From Solimonas sp964507195 (GTDB lineage: Bacteria > Pseudomonadota > Gammaproteobacteria > Nevskiales > Nevskiaceae), in assembly GCA_964507195.1 (NCBI GenBank), contig CAZDPA010000006.1:1-47310 (forward strand): a DNA stretch of 47,310 nucleotides. The letters run 5' to 3'. Position 1 is the stretch's first letter; every line of letters starts with the position of its first letter. This document shows, piece after piece, positions 8,423-15,940 of the stretch. The notes under the pieces are model-generated. The model had not been told where the DNA came from and did not search any database. It saw only the letters and a list, made by a program, of their open reading frames with translations. Position numbers and translations under genes: made by a program.

Positions 8423-9241
8423 CTACTTCTGGCAGCGCGCGCAGTAGAACGATGCCCGCTGACCGATGACGAGACGCTTGATCGTCGTGCTGCAGTTGAG
8501 GCACGGCTCGCCGTCGCGACCATACGCGTAGAGCTTCTGCTGGAAATAGCCGGACTCGCCGCCGACGCCGGCAAAATCGCGCAGCGTTGTGCCGCCCTGG
8601 ATCACCGCTTCGGACAGTACGGCGCGGATCGTTTCCGCGAGCAGATCACAGTCGACGCGACTCAGTCGTTGCGCCGCGCGGGTGGGTCGGATGCCGCTGC
8701 GGAACAGGGCTTCAGTCGCGTAGATGTTGCCGGCGCCGACGACGATATGGCCGTCCATGACGAAATTCTTGACCGCAACGGTCTTGCCGCGCGACAGGCG
8801 AAACAGATGCTTGCCGTTGAACTCATCCGAGAACGGCTCCGGCCCCATGTCGTCGAGCAGCACATGGCCGGCCTCTTTCGCCGACCACAGCAGCATCGCG
8901 CCGAATCGGCGCGGATCGTGATAACGCACCACCAAGCCGTTTTCGAGCAGCCAGTCGACGTGATCGTGTTTCTTCAGCGGGGTATCGGCAGACAGCACCG
9001 ACACGCGCCCGGACATGCCGAGATGGACGATCACGCGATCGGCAGAGTCGAGCGCGATGATCAGGTACTTGCCGCGACGGTCGATCGTCGTGACCGTACG
9101 CCCGCGCAGGCGCTTGGCCAGGTCCGCAGGCACCGGCCAGCGCAGGCGCGCATCGCGCACGGTGACGCTGCGGATGCGCTGGCCGCTCAGGAGCGGCAGC
9201 AGGCCACGGCGGACGGTTTCGACTTCCGGTAATTCAGGCAT
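8423..9241 (-). CDS. mutM: formamidopyrimidine-DNA glycosylase
   Basis: This 272-residue bifunctional glycosylase/AP lyase removes 8-oxoguanine and formamidopyrimidines from DNA. The mature N-terminus PELPEVETVRRGL supplies the catalytic proline and glutamate. Lysine 58 in DRRGKYL matches the family's conserved K57. The helix-two-turn-helix region is followed by a C-terminal zinc finger with two CxxC pairs (CLNC and CARC) ending at the last residues. Length and ends match the family. It is the first gene after an intrinsic terminator at 9266-9287 and heads a run of four minus-strand genes, three of which concern oxidation chemistry. Confidence 0.97.
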   Translation of the reverse strand: MPELPEVETVRRGLLPLLSGQRIRSVTVRDARLRWPVPADLAKRLRGRTVTTIDRRGKYLIIALDSADRVIVHLGMSGRVSVLSADTPLKKHDHVDWLLENGLVVRYHDPRRFGAMLLWSAKEAGHVLLDDMGPEPFSDEFNGKHLFRLSRGKTVAVKNFVMDGHIVVGAGNIYATEALFRSGIRPTRAAQRLSRVDCDLLAETIRAVLSEAVIQGGTTLRDFAGVGGESGYFQQKLYAYGRDGEPCLNCSTTIKRLVIGQRASFYCARCQK

Positions 9242-9265
9242 GGCCCAAGTCGCTGGTGAATAGAA

Positions 9266-9287
9266 AAAGGCCCGCGGGCGGGCCTTT
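9266..9287 (-). terminator. intrinsic terminator of the Gld-type ABC operon
   Basis: Read on the minus strand, AAAGGCCCGC pairs with GCGGGCCTTT around a very short turn, and the stem runs directly into five T residues. It lies between the stop of the DUF4340 gene (9315) and the ATG of mutM (9241). It should therefore end the upstream operon and separate it from mutM transcription. Confidence 0.8.
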
Positions 9288-9314
9288 GGATGTTCTCACG
9301 TTGCAGCATCAGGG

Positions 9315-10205
9315 TCATTCCGCTGTCGGCTCGATCGCGTTCTGGATCGCTGCGTCGGGAGAAGTAGGCATCACGGCCGAGGCCAGTGTCAGCAGGCCGG
9401 CTTCCTCGGCCTTCGACACCGCGTAGCGCACGCCATACTCGGGGCGGTCGATCTGCAGCTGCGGTTCGGTCGCAGCGAGCCGCAGCTGCACCTCGCCATC
9501 CTCAAGCACGATGCGGATCGCCTGACCGCCGCTGGCGCCATCGGCCGGCATCGCGGCGTTCCACATCGAACGCGCCTTGCGCCAGTTGTCGACGAAGGCC
9601 TGCAGTTTCTCGGCGCTGGCATCCGGCTGCGTGTCCGCGGTCCACTGGCCTTCGGCATTGCGCGACACCGTCAGGCCCGGCACTTCGATGCGCACGATCT
9701 TTGCGCCTTCCGGCAACAGCGGCTTGGCCACCAGATCGCTGTAGTCGGCGTCGAGCGCCGCGCTCGGTGGATCGGGCACGAGCGCAACGTGATCGCCGGC
9801 CTTGATGTAACGGCGTGCCTGGATCGGTTCGCTGCTTCCGAATGCGAGCACCTGATCATTGAGGGTGACCGTGTACCCAGGCGGGTCCAGGCCAAGCTCG
9901 GCGAGCGACACATCGGCCAGCGGCAGGCTGCGCTCGACATTGCTCGTCGCCAGCGAAATCAGGCCGGCAACTTCGAGCGGATCGGTCGGCGCTTTCACCG
10001 GCGCGACGATCTGCCATTGCTCGTCCTGTTTCTCCAGGCGCAATAGCGCCGCGCCCGGATGCTCGATGACGATCTGCGTGAGCGTTTCAGCAGTCAGCGC
10101 GGTCAGCGGCGGCAGCACTTCAGGCTTTTCACGCGTGAACCACACCACTGCGCCCAGACCGGCGAGCACGCCGACCAACGCGATGTTCAGTTTTGCACGA
10201 GACAT
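9315..10205 (-). CDS. DUF4340 protein of a Gld-type ABC system
   Basis: This 296-residue protein is anchored by one N-terminal helix (residues 5-22, LNIALVGVLAGLGAVVWF). The rest is predicted outside the cytoplasm, with repeated beta-rich segments such as VIEHPGAALLRLEKQDEQWQI and VSRNAEGQWTA. This layout is typical of DUF4340 proteins encoded beside gldG-like genes. It begins 10 bases after the GldG-like gene stops and is the last gene before the terminator. The ATG at 10205 is chosen because it puts the membrane helix at the start; an earlier in-frame ATG would overlap the neighbour. The family's role is unknown; it probably works with the ABC complex on envelope material. Confidence 0.85.
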   Translation of the reverse strand: MSRAKLNIALVGVLAGLGAVVWFTREKPEVLPPLTALTAETLTQIVIEHPGAALLRLEKQDEQWQIVAPVKAPTDPLEVAGLISLATSNVERSLPLADVSLAELGLDPPGYTVTLNDQVLAFGSSEPIQARRYIKAGDHVALVPDPPSAALDADYSDLVAKPLLPEGAKIVRIEVPGLTVSRNAEGQWTADTQPDASAEKLQAFVDNWRKARSMWNAAMPADGASGGQAIRIVLEDGEVQLRLAATEPQLQIDRPEYGVRYAVSKAEEAGLLTLASAVMPTSPDAAIQNAIEPTAE

Positions 10206-10215
10206 GATCGGTTCC

Positions 10216-11610
10216 CTACTGACGGCGGCGGATGATCCAGCGCGCCACGCCAAACGCGATCAGACCCAGCGGCAGCAGCAGCACGAAGAACAAAGCGATC
10301 GACGTGAATGCCCAGCCCGGCAGGTACAGCGCAGTGTCCGGTGCGTTCTTGATGTCGATGTTGAGCTGTGCGTCGCGCGATGCGAGCCACTGCACGATGT
10401 TCAGGCCAAGCTGCTGGTTGCCCAGCTCGCCGACGTATGCGTCGGTGAGAAAGTCGGCATCGCCGACGAGCACGACACGTTGCGGACGCGTGGCGGGTTT
10501 GTCCGCCGCCGCTTCACTTTCGGCTTCAGCGGGCGCTGCCGGCGTGTATGGACGCGTCAGCGTCGCGCCAATCGTCAGCGGGCCAGGAATGTCGGTAGCG
10601 TCGAGCGCGACCGTGCCGGAAGACATGTCGCCGGTTTCGAGCCAGGACTCGGGCGAAGATTCGAGCATCGGCTGCAAGGTCCAGCCGTTCGCCGCGCTTT
10701 CGCCGGCGGACTTCAGCGCGCGCACCAGCGGGAACAGCGTGACCATGTCGAGGCCCTGCGTCACCAGGTTGGGTGGATAGCCGACTGCGGCGAAGAAGCC
10801 CGGATGGCCGGTGCCGAGCACCTGGTATTCGGGCAGGATCGCGTAGCCGTTCTGCCAGCTGATGCCGAGATCCGTCGCAAGCTCGTCGAGACCGGCCGGA
10901 TAGTCCGGATCAGCGAGCCACAGCAGGTTGCCGCCGTTCTTGACGTAGTCGCGGATTAGCGCGATCTCGCCATCGAACAGCTTTCCACTCGGCGAAGCCA
11001 AGACCAGCGCGCCGGTGTTGTCCGGAATCTGCGGGTTCTGCACCAGGTTCAGGCCCTGGACCTTGAGGCCCTTGTCGCGCAGTGCCTGTGCGAAACGACC
11101 GAGGCTGTCCGGGCCTTCGCCGTTGGTGCTGCGTTCGCCGTGTCCTTCGACGAAGACGACGAACTGCTCGCCTGAGAAGGCCAGACGCTGCAGCGCGGTC
11201 GTGATCGCCTGCTCGGTGGTCGCGCGCAGATTCTCGCGCCGACCCTGGTACTCGACGACGACCTCGCCGATCGCGTTGATGTTGAACTCGCGGACCTTCT
11301 GCGGCGACGCACTCGGATCGATGAAGTCGATCTTGATGTTCGCCTTCTCGCGCAGGTATTTGCCGAGATCCTCCTCGACCGCGCGACGCGTTTCCGCGCC
11401 GTTGGGTGCGAACACGTGAAAGGTGATCGGTTCGGGCATCGCCGCGAGCTGCTTGACGCTCGCTTCGGTCAGCGTATTGCGCTGGTTCGCGGTCCAGTCG
11501 AGTTCGGACTTGAAGCGCACCGACAGATAGCCGAGCACGACGATGACGGCAAGCACGAGCGCGCCGTTGATCAACTGCTGGATGTAGGTCTGTTTCTTGC
11601 TCATGTTCAT
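10216..11610 (-). CDS. GldG-like auxiliary component of ABC transporter
   Basis: This 464-residue membrane protein has an N-terminal helix (about 15-33), a long extracytoplasmic domain, and a C-terminal helix (about 437-458) ending in basic residues. The N-terminal section (TEASVKQLAAMPEPITFHVF, VEEDLGKYLRE) and the later VEGHGERS, LVLASPSGKLFDGEIALIRDYVKNGGNLLWLADP match the GldG/ABC_transp_aux family. It follows the permease with a 6-base gap. In Bacteroidetes, GldG works with GldA and GldF. In proteobacteria the same trio is common but has no established gliding role, so the function here is open. Confidence 0.9.
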   Translation of the reverse strand: MNMSKKQTYIQQLINGALVLAVIVVLGYLSVRFKSELDWTANQRNTLTEASVKQLAAMPEPITFHVFAPNGAETRRAVEEDLGKYLREKANIKIDFIDPSASPQKVREFNINAIGEVVVEYQGRRENLRATTEQAITTALQRLAFSGEQFVVFVEGHGERSTNGEGPDSLGRFAQALRDKGLKVQGLNLVQNPQIPDNTGALVLASPSGKLFDGEIALIRDYVKNGGNLLWLADPDYPAGLDELATDLGISWQNGYAILPEYQVLGTGHPGFFAAVGYPPNLVTQGLDMVTLFPLVRALKSAGESAANGWTLQPMLESSPESWLETGDMSSGTVALDATDIPGPLTIGATLTRPYTPAAPAEAESEAAADKPATRPQRVVLVGDADFLTDAYVGELGNQQLGLNIVQWLASRDAQLNIDIKNAPDTALYLPGWAFTSIALFFVLLLPLGLIAFGVARWIIRRRQ

Positions 11611-11616
11611 GGGATC

Positions 11617-12363
11617 TTAGTTGCGCTCGATGTCCAGACGCAGCACCGTCATCCACAGGAACAGCGCGGAGAACAGCACGTAGTAGATCGCGTCGGCGGT
11701 GTTGAATACGCCACGGCGCAGGCTTTCGAAATGGTCGATCAGCGACAGGTAGCTGAACAGCTCCTTGAACGGCACGCTGTCGTTGTAGGCGAGGATGTTG
11801 AGCAGCCACAGCACCAGCAGCAGGCCGAAGCTGCCGACCGCGGCAATCGTCGGCTCGCGGGTCAGCGACGACACGAACAGGCCGGCCGCACCGAAGGCCA
11901 TCATCATCAGGAACAGGCCGAACAGGCCGGCGGCGAGGCGACCCCAGTCCAGATCAGTCGACCAGTTCAGCGACAGCGGCATCAATGCCAGCAGCAGCAC
12001 GATCACGCCAACGAAGACCAGCAGGCCGGCAAACTTGCCGAGCACGATTTCGGTCAGCGACACCGGCGCCGAGAACAGCAGCGTGATGCTGTTCGACTTC
12101 CGCTCTTCGGCGAACAGCCGCATCGTCATCAGCGGCATCACCAGCAGCAGCAGGATCGTCGCGAAGCCGAACAGCGAGCCGCCGATGTAATCGGACACAC
12201 CGAGCTGCTGATCGCTGACGGCGGCCGTGGCGGCGTACTCGGCCATCAGGTTGATGAACACGAAACCCATGATGAACTGGATGATCGCGAGCACCGCCCA
12301 GGCCAGCGGCGACAGGAAAATGCGGCGCGATTCATAGCGCGCAATGCTCAGGATGTTGCTCAT
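11617..12363 (-). CDS. GldF-like ABC-2 permease
   Basis: This 248-residue integral-membrane protein has six predicted helices. It starts with SIARYESRRIFLSPLAWAV and contains the segment LLVMPLMTMRLFAEERKSNSITLLFSAPVSLTEIVLGKF. That 'MR-FAEERK-T-LLLS-P' pattern is the hallmark of ABC-2 permeases of the GldF/NosY type. It is encoded between the ATPase and the GldG-like gene, in the order usual for this system. A 91-base gap with a small hairpin separates it from the ATPase gene. The substrate is unknown. Confidence 0.92.
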   Translation of the reverse strand: MSNILSIARYESRRIFLSPLAWAVLAIIQFIMGFVFINLMAEYAATAAVSDQQLGVSDYIGGSLFGFATILLLLVMPLMTMRLFAEERKSNSITLLFSAPVSLTEIVLGKFAGLLVFVGVIVLLLALMPLSLNWSTDLDWGRLAAGLFGLFLMMMAFGAAGLFVSSLTREPTIAAVGSFGLLLVLWLLNILAYNDSVPFKELFSYLSLIDHFESLRRGVFNTADAIYYVLFSALFLWMTVLRLDIERN

Positions 12364-12420
12364 GCTGCCACCTTCACGTTCAGTAAACCCACAGCGTCAG
12401 GCATGAGTGAGCCCACACCC

Positions 12421-12440
12421 GTTTGCGCTTCGCGCAAAAC
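12421..12440. other. small hairpin between gldA-like and gldF-like genes
   Basis: TTTGCGC and GCGCAAA can pair around a three-base loop, with A/T residues at the base of the stem. It lies in the 91-base gap between the ATPase and permease genes on the minus strand. There is no T-tract after it, so it is unlikely to be a strong terminator. It might modulate the relative expression of the two genes or protect the mRNA end. Confidence 0.4.
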
Positions 12441-12454
12441 ACCGTGTCGCGCGC

Positions 12455-13396
12455 TCATGCCGCGGCCCTCGCCGCATCGCGCAGCGTCAGTTCAACAAAG
12501 ATGTCTTCCAGCGTGTGCATCTGTGCGCGCAACTCATACAGACCCCAGCCGCCCCGTGCGGCGGCTTCGGCGATCGCTTCGCGGGGATCGCTCTCCCCGT
12601 CGCGATCGATGCGGAAGCTGCCGTCGCCGAGATGGGTTGCGCTCTTGACGCCGGCAATCGCCGCGAGTGCCGACTGTTCCGGCGGCTTCCTGAAGCTCGC
12701 GTTGACTGAAACGAACTTGCCGGCGCGGGTTTCGGCTAGCGATTCGTTGTAGACGACGTGGCCGCGCGCAATGATCATCACGCGCGAACACACAGCCTGG
12801 ATTTCCGACAGGATGTGGCTCGACACGATGACGCTGTGGTTCTGGCCGAGGTCGGCGATCAGGCGGCGGATCTCGCGGATCTGGATCGGGTCGAGGCCGA
12901 CGGTCGGCTCATCGAGGATCACAACCGGCGGGCGATGGATGATCGCCTGCGCGATGCCGACGCGCTGCTGGTAGCCCTTGGACAGATTGCCGACCAGGCG
13001 CTTGCCGACATCGGCGAGGCCGCAGTCGCGCTTGGCCGATTCCACCGCCGCGACCTGGGCTGCCTTGGCAATGCCGTGCAGGCTCGCGCAGTAGCGCAGG
13101 TATTCGTCGACGGTGAGTTCCGGATACACCGGCGGCTGTTCCGGCAGATAGCCGAGAAAGCGCTTGGCCGCCTTGGGGTCGGCATGCAGCGAGACGCCCT
13201 TGACGAGAATCTCGCCCGCGCTCGGCGCGAGATTGCCGGTCAGCATCTTCATGGTCGTCGACTTGCCGGCGCCGTTAGGGCCGAGCAAGCCGAGAATTTC
13301 ACCCTTGCGCAGCGTGAGATTCAGGCTCTCGACGGCGACGGTGGGTCCGTAGCGGCGCGTCAATGCGCGCGCCTCAATCAGGATTTCGTTGTCCAT
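12455..13396 (-). CDS. GldA-like ABC transporter ATPase
   Basis: This 313-residue ATP-binding subunit has Walker A (GLLGPNGAGKST, residues 37-48), the Q-loop region FLGYLPEQPPVYPELTV, the signature LSKGYQQRVGIAQAI, Walker B with D-loop VVILDEPTVGLDP, and the switch histidine in VIVSSH. A C-terminal extension of about 90 residues is typical of ABC-2 exporter ATPases that pair with GldF/NosY-type permeases. It is the first gene of the four-gene Gld-type operon. Energy from ATP would drive the GldF-like permease; the cargo cannot be inferred. Confidence 0.94.
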   Translation of the reverse strand: MDNEILIEARALTRRYGPTVAVESLNLTLRKGEILGLLGPNGAGKSTTMKMLTGNLAPSAGEILVKGVSLHADPKAAKRFLGYLPEQPPVYPELTVDEYLRYCASLHGIAKAAQVAAVESAKRDCGLADVGKRLVGNLSKGYQQRVGIAQAIIHRPPVVILDEPTVGLDPIQIREIRRLIADLGQNHSVIVSSHILSEIQAVCSRVMIIARGHVVYNESLAETRAGKFVSVNASFRKPPEQSALAAIAGVKSATHLGDGSFRIDRDGESDPREAIAEAAARGGWGLYELRAQMHTLEDIFVELTLRDAARAAA

Positions 13397-13481
13397 ATCC
13401 CCGGTCTGATGTCAGTTGAATTCAGAAATGAAGAGCGGCGCTCTGTCGCCCGCTCTGACTGCGTGACCTGTGGTGTAGTTC

Positions 13482-13502
13482 CGGCGCCCGGCACCCGGCA
13501 CC
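13482..13502. repeat. short 7-bp tandem repeat (CGGCRCC x3)
   Basis: CGGCGCC, CGGCACC and CGGCACC follow one another directly in the 110-base gap between the acyltransferase stop and the ATPase start. Such GC-rich heptamer runs are frequent in intergenic DNA of Xanthomonadales-like genomes (general knowledge). No function is evident. Confidence 0.5.
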
Positions 13503-13506
13503 CGCT

Positions 13507-14370
13507 TTATGAATACAGCGTCGGCTCGCCCTCGGGCCGGCGGCGGAAGCGTTTGTAGCCCCACCAGTACTGTTCGAGGCTGGCGCGGGCGCAGCGCTCT
13601 AGGCCGGCGTTCATTGCCGCGACCGAAGTCTGTAGGTCTTCGCTGTAGATCGCCGGGTCGGCCGCAAACCAGTGCGCGATGAAGCCCTGGCCGCGCGGCA
13701 GGCGCTCGCCATAGAAGAACACCACCGGGACGCCGTGCTTCTGCGCCAGCTTGGAGACCAGCGTCGGGGTGTGCGCGGGTACACCGAAGAACGGTGCGAA
13801 CACGCCGCGTCCCGGCGGCGGATCCTGGTCGGGCATGAAGTAGACGGTCTCGTTGCGCGCCAGCACCTTGACGATCTCGCGGCCGACGCCACCCTCGGCC
13901 GGCAGCATCTTGCCGCCGAAGCGGCAGCGGCCCTGCAGCGACAGGTCGTTGATCGCACCTTTCTGCGGCTTGTACAGGCCGGTCGCGGTGTACTTCTTCG
14001 AGAACGGGATCGCGCAGGCCTCCCAGTTGCCCTGGTGCAGGGTCAGCAGCAGCATGCCCTTGCCCTGCGCCAGGGCCTGATCAATGACTTCGCCGCCGCG
14101 CCATTCCCTGACCATGCCGAGCACGCGCTTTTCGCTGGCCAGCCAGGCGACCGGCATCTCCAGGATGGTCTTGACCTCGTTCTGCACCGAGATTCGCGCC
14201 AGGCGCCGGCGCTCGGCAACGCGCATCTGCGGAAAGCACAGCTCCAGATTGCGCAGCGAGGTATTGCGGCGCCCATTGGGCAGGATCCACAGCAGCCAGC
14301 CGAGCAGGTCGCCGAGCGCGTGGAGGACGCGCAGCGGCAGCATCGAAAGAATATGAAACAGGATACGCAT
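13507..14370 (-). CDS. lipid A / lysophospholipid acyltransferase, LpxL (HtrB) type
   Basis: This 287-residue inner-membrane protein has one N-terminal hydrophobic segment (to about residue 30). The catalytic HX4E motif is H112-QGNW-E117. Other family landmarks are TGLYKPQKGAINDL, ETVYFMPDQDPPPGRGVFAPFFG and TPTLVSKLAQKHGVPVVFF, the last two being typical of secondary lipid A acyltransferases. It probably transfers a fatty acid to lipid A on the cytoplasmic face. The ATG at 14370 is chosen because the family begins with the hydrophobic segment; upstream in-frame ATGs add only low-complexity sequence. It is transcribed toward the Gld operon, 110 bases away. Which acyl position it modifies is unclear. 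Confidence 0.9.
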   Translation of the reverse strand: MRILFHILSMLPLRVLHALGDLLGWLLWILPNGRRNTSLRNLELCFPQMRVAERRRLARISVQNEVKTILEMPVAWLASEKRVLGMVREWRGGEVIDQALAQGKGMLLLTLHQGNWEACAIPFSKKYTATGLYKPQKGAINDLSLQGRCRFGGKMLPAEGGVGREIVKVLARNETVYFMPDQDPPPGRGVFAPFFGVPAHTPTLVSKLAQKHGVPVVFFYGERLPRGQGFIAHWFAADPAIYSEDLQTSVAAMNAGLERCARASLEQYWWGYKRFRRRPEGEPTLYS

Positions 14371-14493
14371 GGCGGCGCATTCTGCGGGCAGCGCCGCGTG
14401 GGTGCAAAAGTGCATCCGGCCGGCGATGCCGGACCGGGTGCGGTCCGTCGGCAAAGTCGACAGAATCGGGGCTGACACCCGCGCAAAAGAAAA

Positions 14494-14514
14494 ACCCGGC
14501 GCCTGGGGCCGGGT
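14494..14514 (-). other. terminator-like hairpin with T-tract on the minus strand
   Basis: ACCCGGC and GCCGGGT pair around a seven-base loop. Read on the minus strand, the stem is followed by TTTTTCTTTT, so it looks like an intrinsic terminator pointing left. No minus-strand gene lies immediately to its right. It could therefore be an attenuator for the LpxL-type gene (if its promoter is further right), a block to antisense transcripts, or part of the leader of the plus-strand operon that starts here. Confidence 0.5.
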
Positions 14515-14537
14515 CAATATTAACGGGAGGTAAAACC

Positions 14538-14660
14538 ATGTTGATGCACCGGGCAGTTTGGGGAACCCGACGCACCGATGGCAGTGTGCGGGCGCGCCGG
14601 ACACTGCGGTGTCGGCCAAATCTGCATCCCTTCTGTAGGAATCGGGCGACATCGCCATGA
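14538..14660 (+). CDS. possible 40-residue leader ORF ahead of dtd
   Basis: An ATG lies seven bases after a strong Shine-Dalgarno sequence (GGGAGG, 14525-14530). It opens a 40-codon frame that ends in TGA overlapping the ATG of dtd (ATGA). The product (MLMHRAVWGTRRTDGSVRAR at its start) is rich in arginine, with two histidines, and matches nothing I recognise. It may be a leader peptide or translational coupler for dtd and the his genes, since dtd itself has a poor ribosome site. Nothing in its composition supports a classical histidine attenuator. It could also be chance. Confidence 0.35.
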   Translation: MLMHRAVWGTRRTDGSVRARRTLRCRPNLHPFCRNRATSP

Positions 14661-15097
14661 TTGGACTGCTGCAACGCGTAACCGGGGCCAGCGTGCGAAT
14701 CGATGGTCGGATCGAAGCCGAAATCGGCAATGGCCTGCTGGTGCTGGTCGGGGTCACCCCGGCGGACGGCGGCGCCCAGGCCGAGCGCCTGCTCCAGCGC
14801 CTGCTGGCCTATCGGGTGTTTGCCGACGAGCAGGGCCGCATGAACCGCAGCCTGCGCGATATCGGCGGTGGCTTGCTGCTGGTGCCGCAGTTCACTCTCG
14901 CCGCCGACACGCGGCAGGGCAACCGCCCCGGATTCTCGACCGCGGCACCACCGGAGCAGGCGCGCGCGCAGTTTGAATATCTGGTCGGCAGGGCGCGAGT
15001 CGAATGGCCTCAGACCGGTGCCGGGGTATTCGGCGCTGACATGCAGGTGGCTCTGGTCAATGACGGTCCGGTGACGTTCTGGCTCGAGGTCGACTGA
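14657..15097 (+). CDS. dtd: D-aminoacyl-tRNA deacylase
   Basis: This 146-residue enzyme hydrolyses D-aminoacyl-tRNAs (D-Tyr and others), recycling tRNA and preventing entry of D-amino acids into protein. It starts MIGLLQRVTGASV as the family does and ends with the cross-subunit motif NDGPVT (135-140). The active-site motif usually written SQFTL reads PQFTL here, with proline at position 77. The following LAADTRQGNRPGF is conserved. Length is exactly typical. It is the first confident gene of the plus-strand cluster, 108 bases before hisB, and may be translated by coupling from the small upstream frame. Confidence 0.95.
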   Translation: MIGLLQRVTGASVRIDGRIEAEIGNGLLVLVGVTPADGGAQAERLLQRLLAYRVFADEQGRMNRSLRDIGGGLLLVPQFTLAADTRQGNRPGFSTAAPPEQARAQFEYLVGRARVEWPQTGAGVFGADMQVALVNDGPVTFWLEVD

Positions 15098-15205
15098 GTT
15101 TGCAGCCCGGTTCCTCGCCACAAAATGAGCCCTACCCGCTTGATGTAGTTCAAATCCTCCGGGGCCGGGAGTACCATGGGCGCCCTTTGCCAGCCCCAAG
15201 GCCCC

Positions 15206-15799
15206 ATGGCCGCCCGCACCGCCAGCGTAGAACGCAACACGCGCGAGACCCAGATCCGCGTCAGCCTGAACCTCGACGGTTCGGGTGCTTCGCGGTTTGA
15301 GACCGGCATTCCGTTTCTCGACCACATGCTGGATCAGGTTGCCCGCCACGGGTTGATCGACCTCGATATCGTCGCCAAGGGCGACCGCGAGATCGACGAT
15401 CACCACACGGTCGAAGACATCGGCATCACGCTGGGCATGGCCTTCGACCAGGCCGTCGGCGACAAGAAGGGCGTCGTTCGCTACGGCCACAGCTATGTGC
15501 CGCTCGACGAGGCGCTGTCGCGCGTCGTCGTAGACCTGTCTGGCCGGCCGGGCCTGGAATACATCGTCGACTATCCGCGTGCGCGCATCGGCGACTTCGA
15601 TGTCGACCTGTTCCGCGAGTTCTTCCAGGGCTTCGTCAATCACGCCAAGCTGACGGTGCACATCGACAATCTGCGTGGCCGCAATGCACACCACATTGTC
15701 GAGACCATCTTCAAGGCGTTCGGCCGCGCCCTGCGCATGGCGGTGAGCCCCGATCCGCGCATGTCGGGCGTGATGCCATCGACCAAGGGCACTCTCTAG
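15206..15799 (+). CDS. hisB: imidazoleglycerol-phosphate dehydratase
   Basis: This 197-residue monofunctional HisB converts imidazoleglycerol phosphate to imidazoleacetol phosphate, the sixth step of histidine synthesis. Metal-binding motifs are DDHHTVED (near residue 70) and RNAHHIVE (near residue 165), and FLDHMLDQ is the family's N-terminal landmark. It has no phosphatase domain, unlike the E. coli fusion. The start at 15206 gives the canonical beginning AARTASVERNTRETQI. An in-frame ATG at 15176 has a better ribosome site (GGGAG) and would add ten residues, so it is a real alternative. It heads the his cluster and is followed by hisH after 141 bases. Confidence 0.96.
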   Translation: MAARTASVERNTRETQIRVSLNLDGSGASRFETGIPFLDHMLDQVARHGLIDLDIVAKGDREIDDHHTVEDIGITLGMAFDQAVGDKKGVVRYGHSYVPLDEALSRVVVDLSGRPGLEYIVDYPRARIGDFDVDLFREFFQGFVNHAKLTVHIDNLRGRNAHHIVETIFKAFGRALRMAVSPDPRMSGVMPSTKGTL

Positions 15800-15940
15800 G
15801 ATTCCAAGCAGCCAGATCGGATGCGCCTCCGGCGCCGACGAGCTAGCCACTTTCTACAGACCGGCTTCATGAACCTCCCCAACTCCCAGCAGCCCCGGCG
15901 CATCGCCGTGTGTTCGCCGCGCGTTTATCAAGGCTGACGC

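Noticed and set aside
11416..12648. 410-residue plus-strand frame opposite the GldG/GldF/GldA-like genes
   Set aside because: It is His/Gln/Arg-rich shadow sequence opposite three conserved membrane and ATPase genes.
14081..15850. 589-residue minus-strand frame across the acyltransferase start, dtd and hisB
   Set aside because: It is antisense to dtd and hisB and overlaps the acyltransferase gene in another frame. It shows no recognisable domain.
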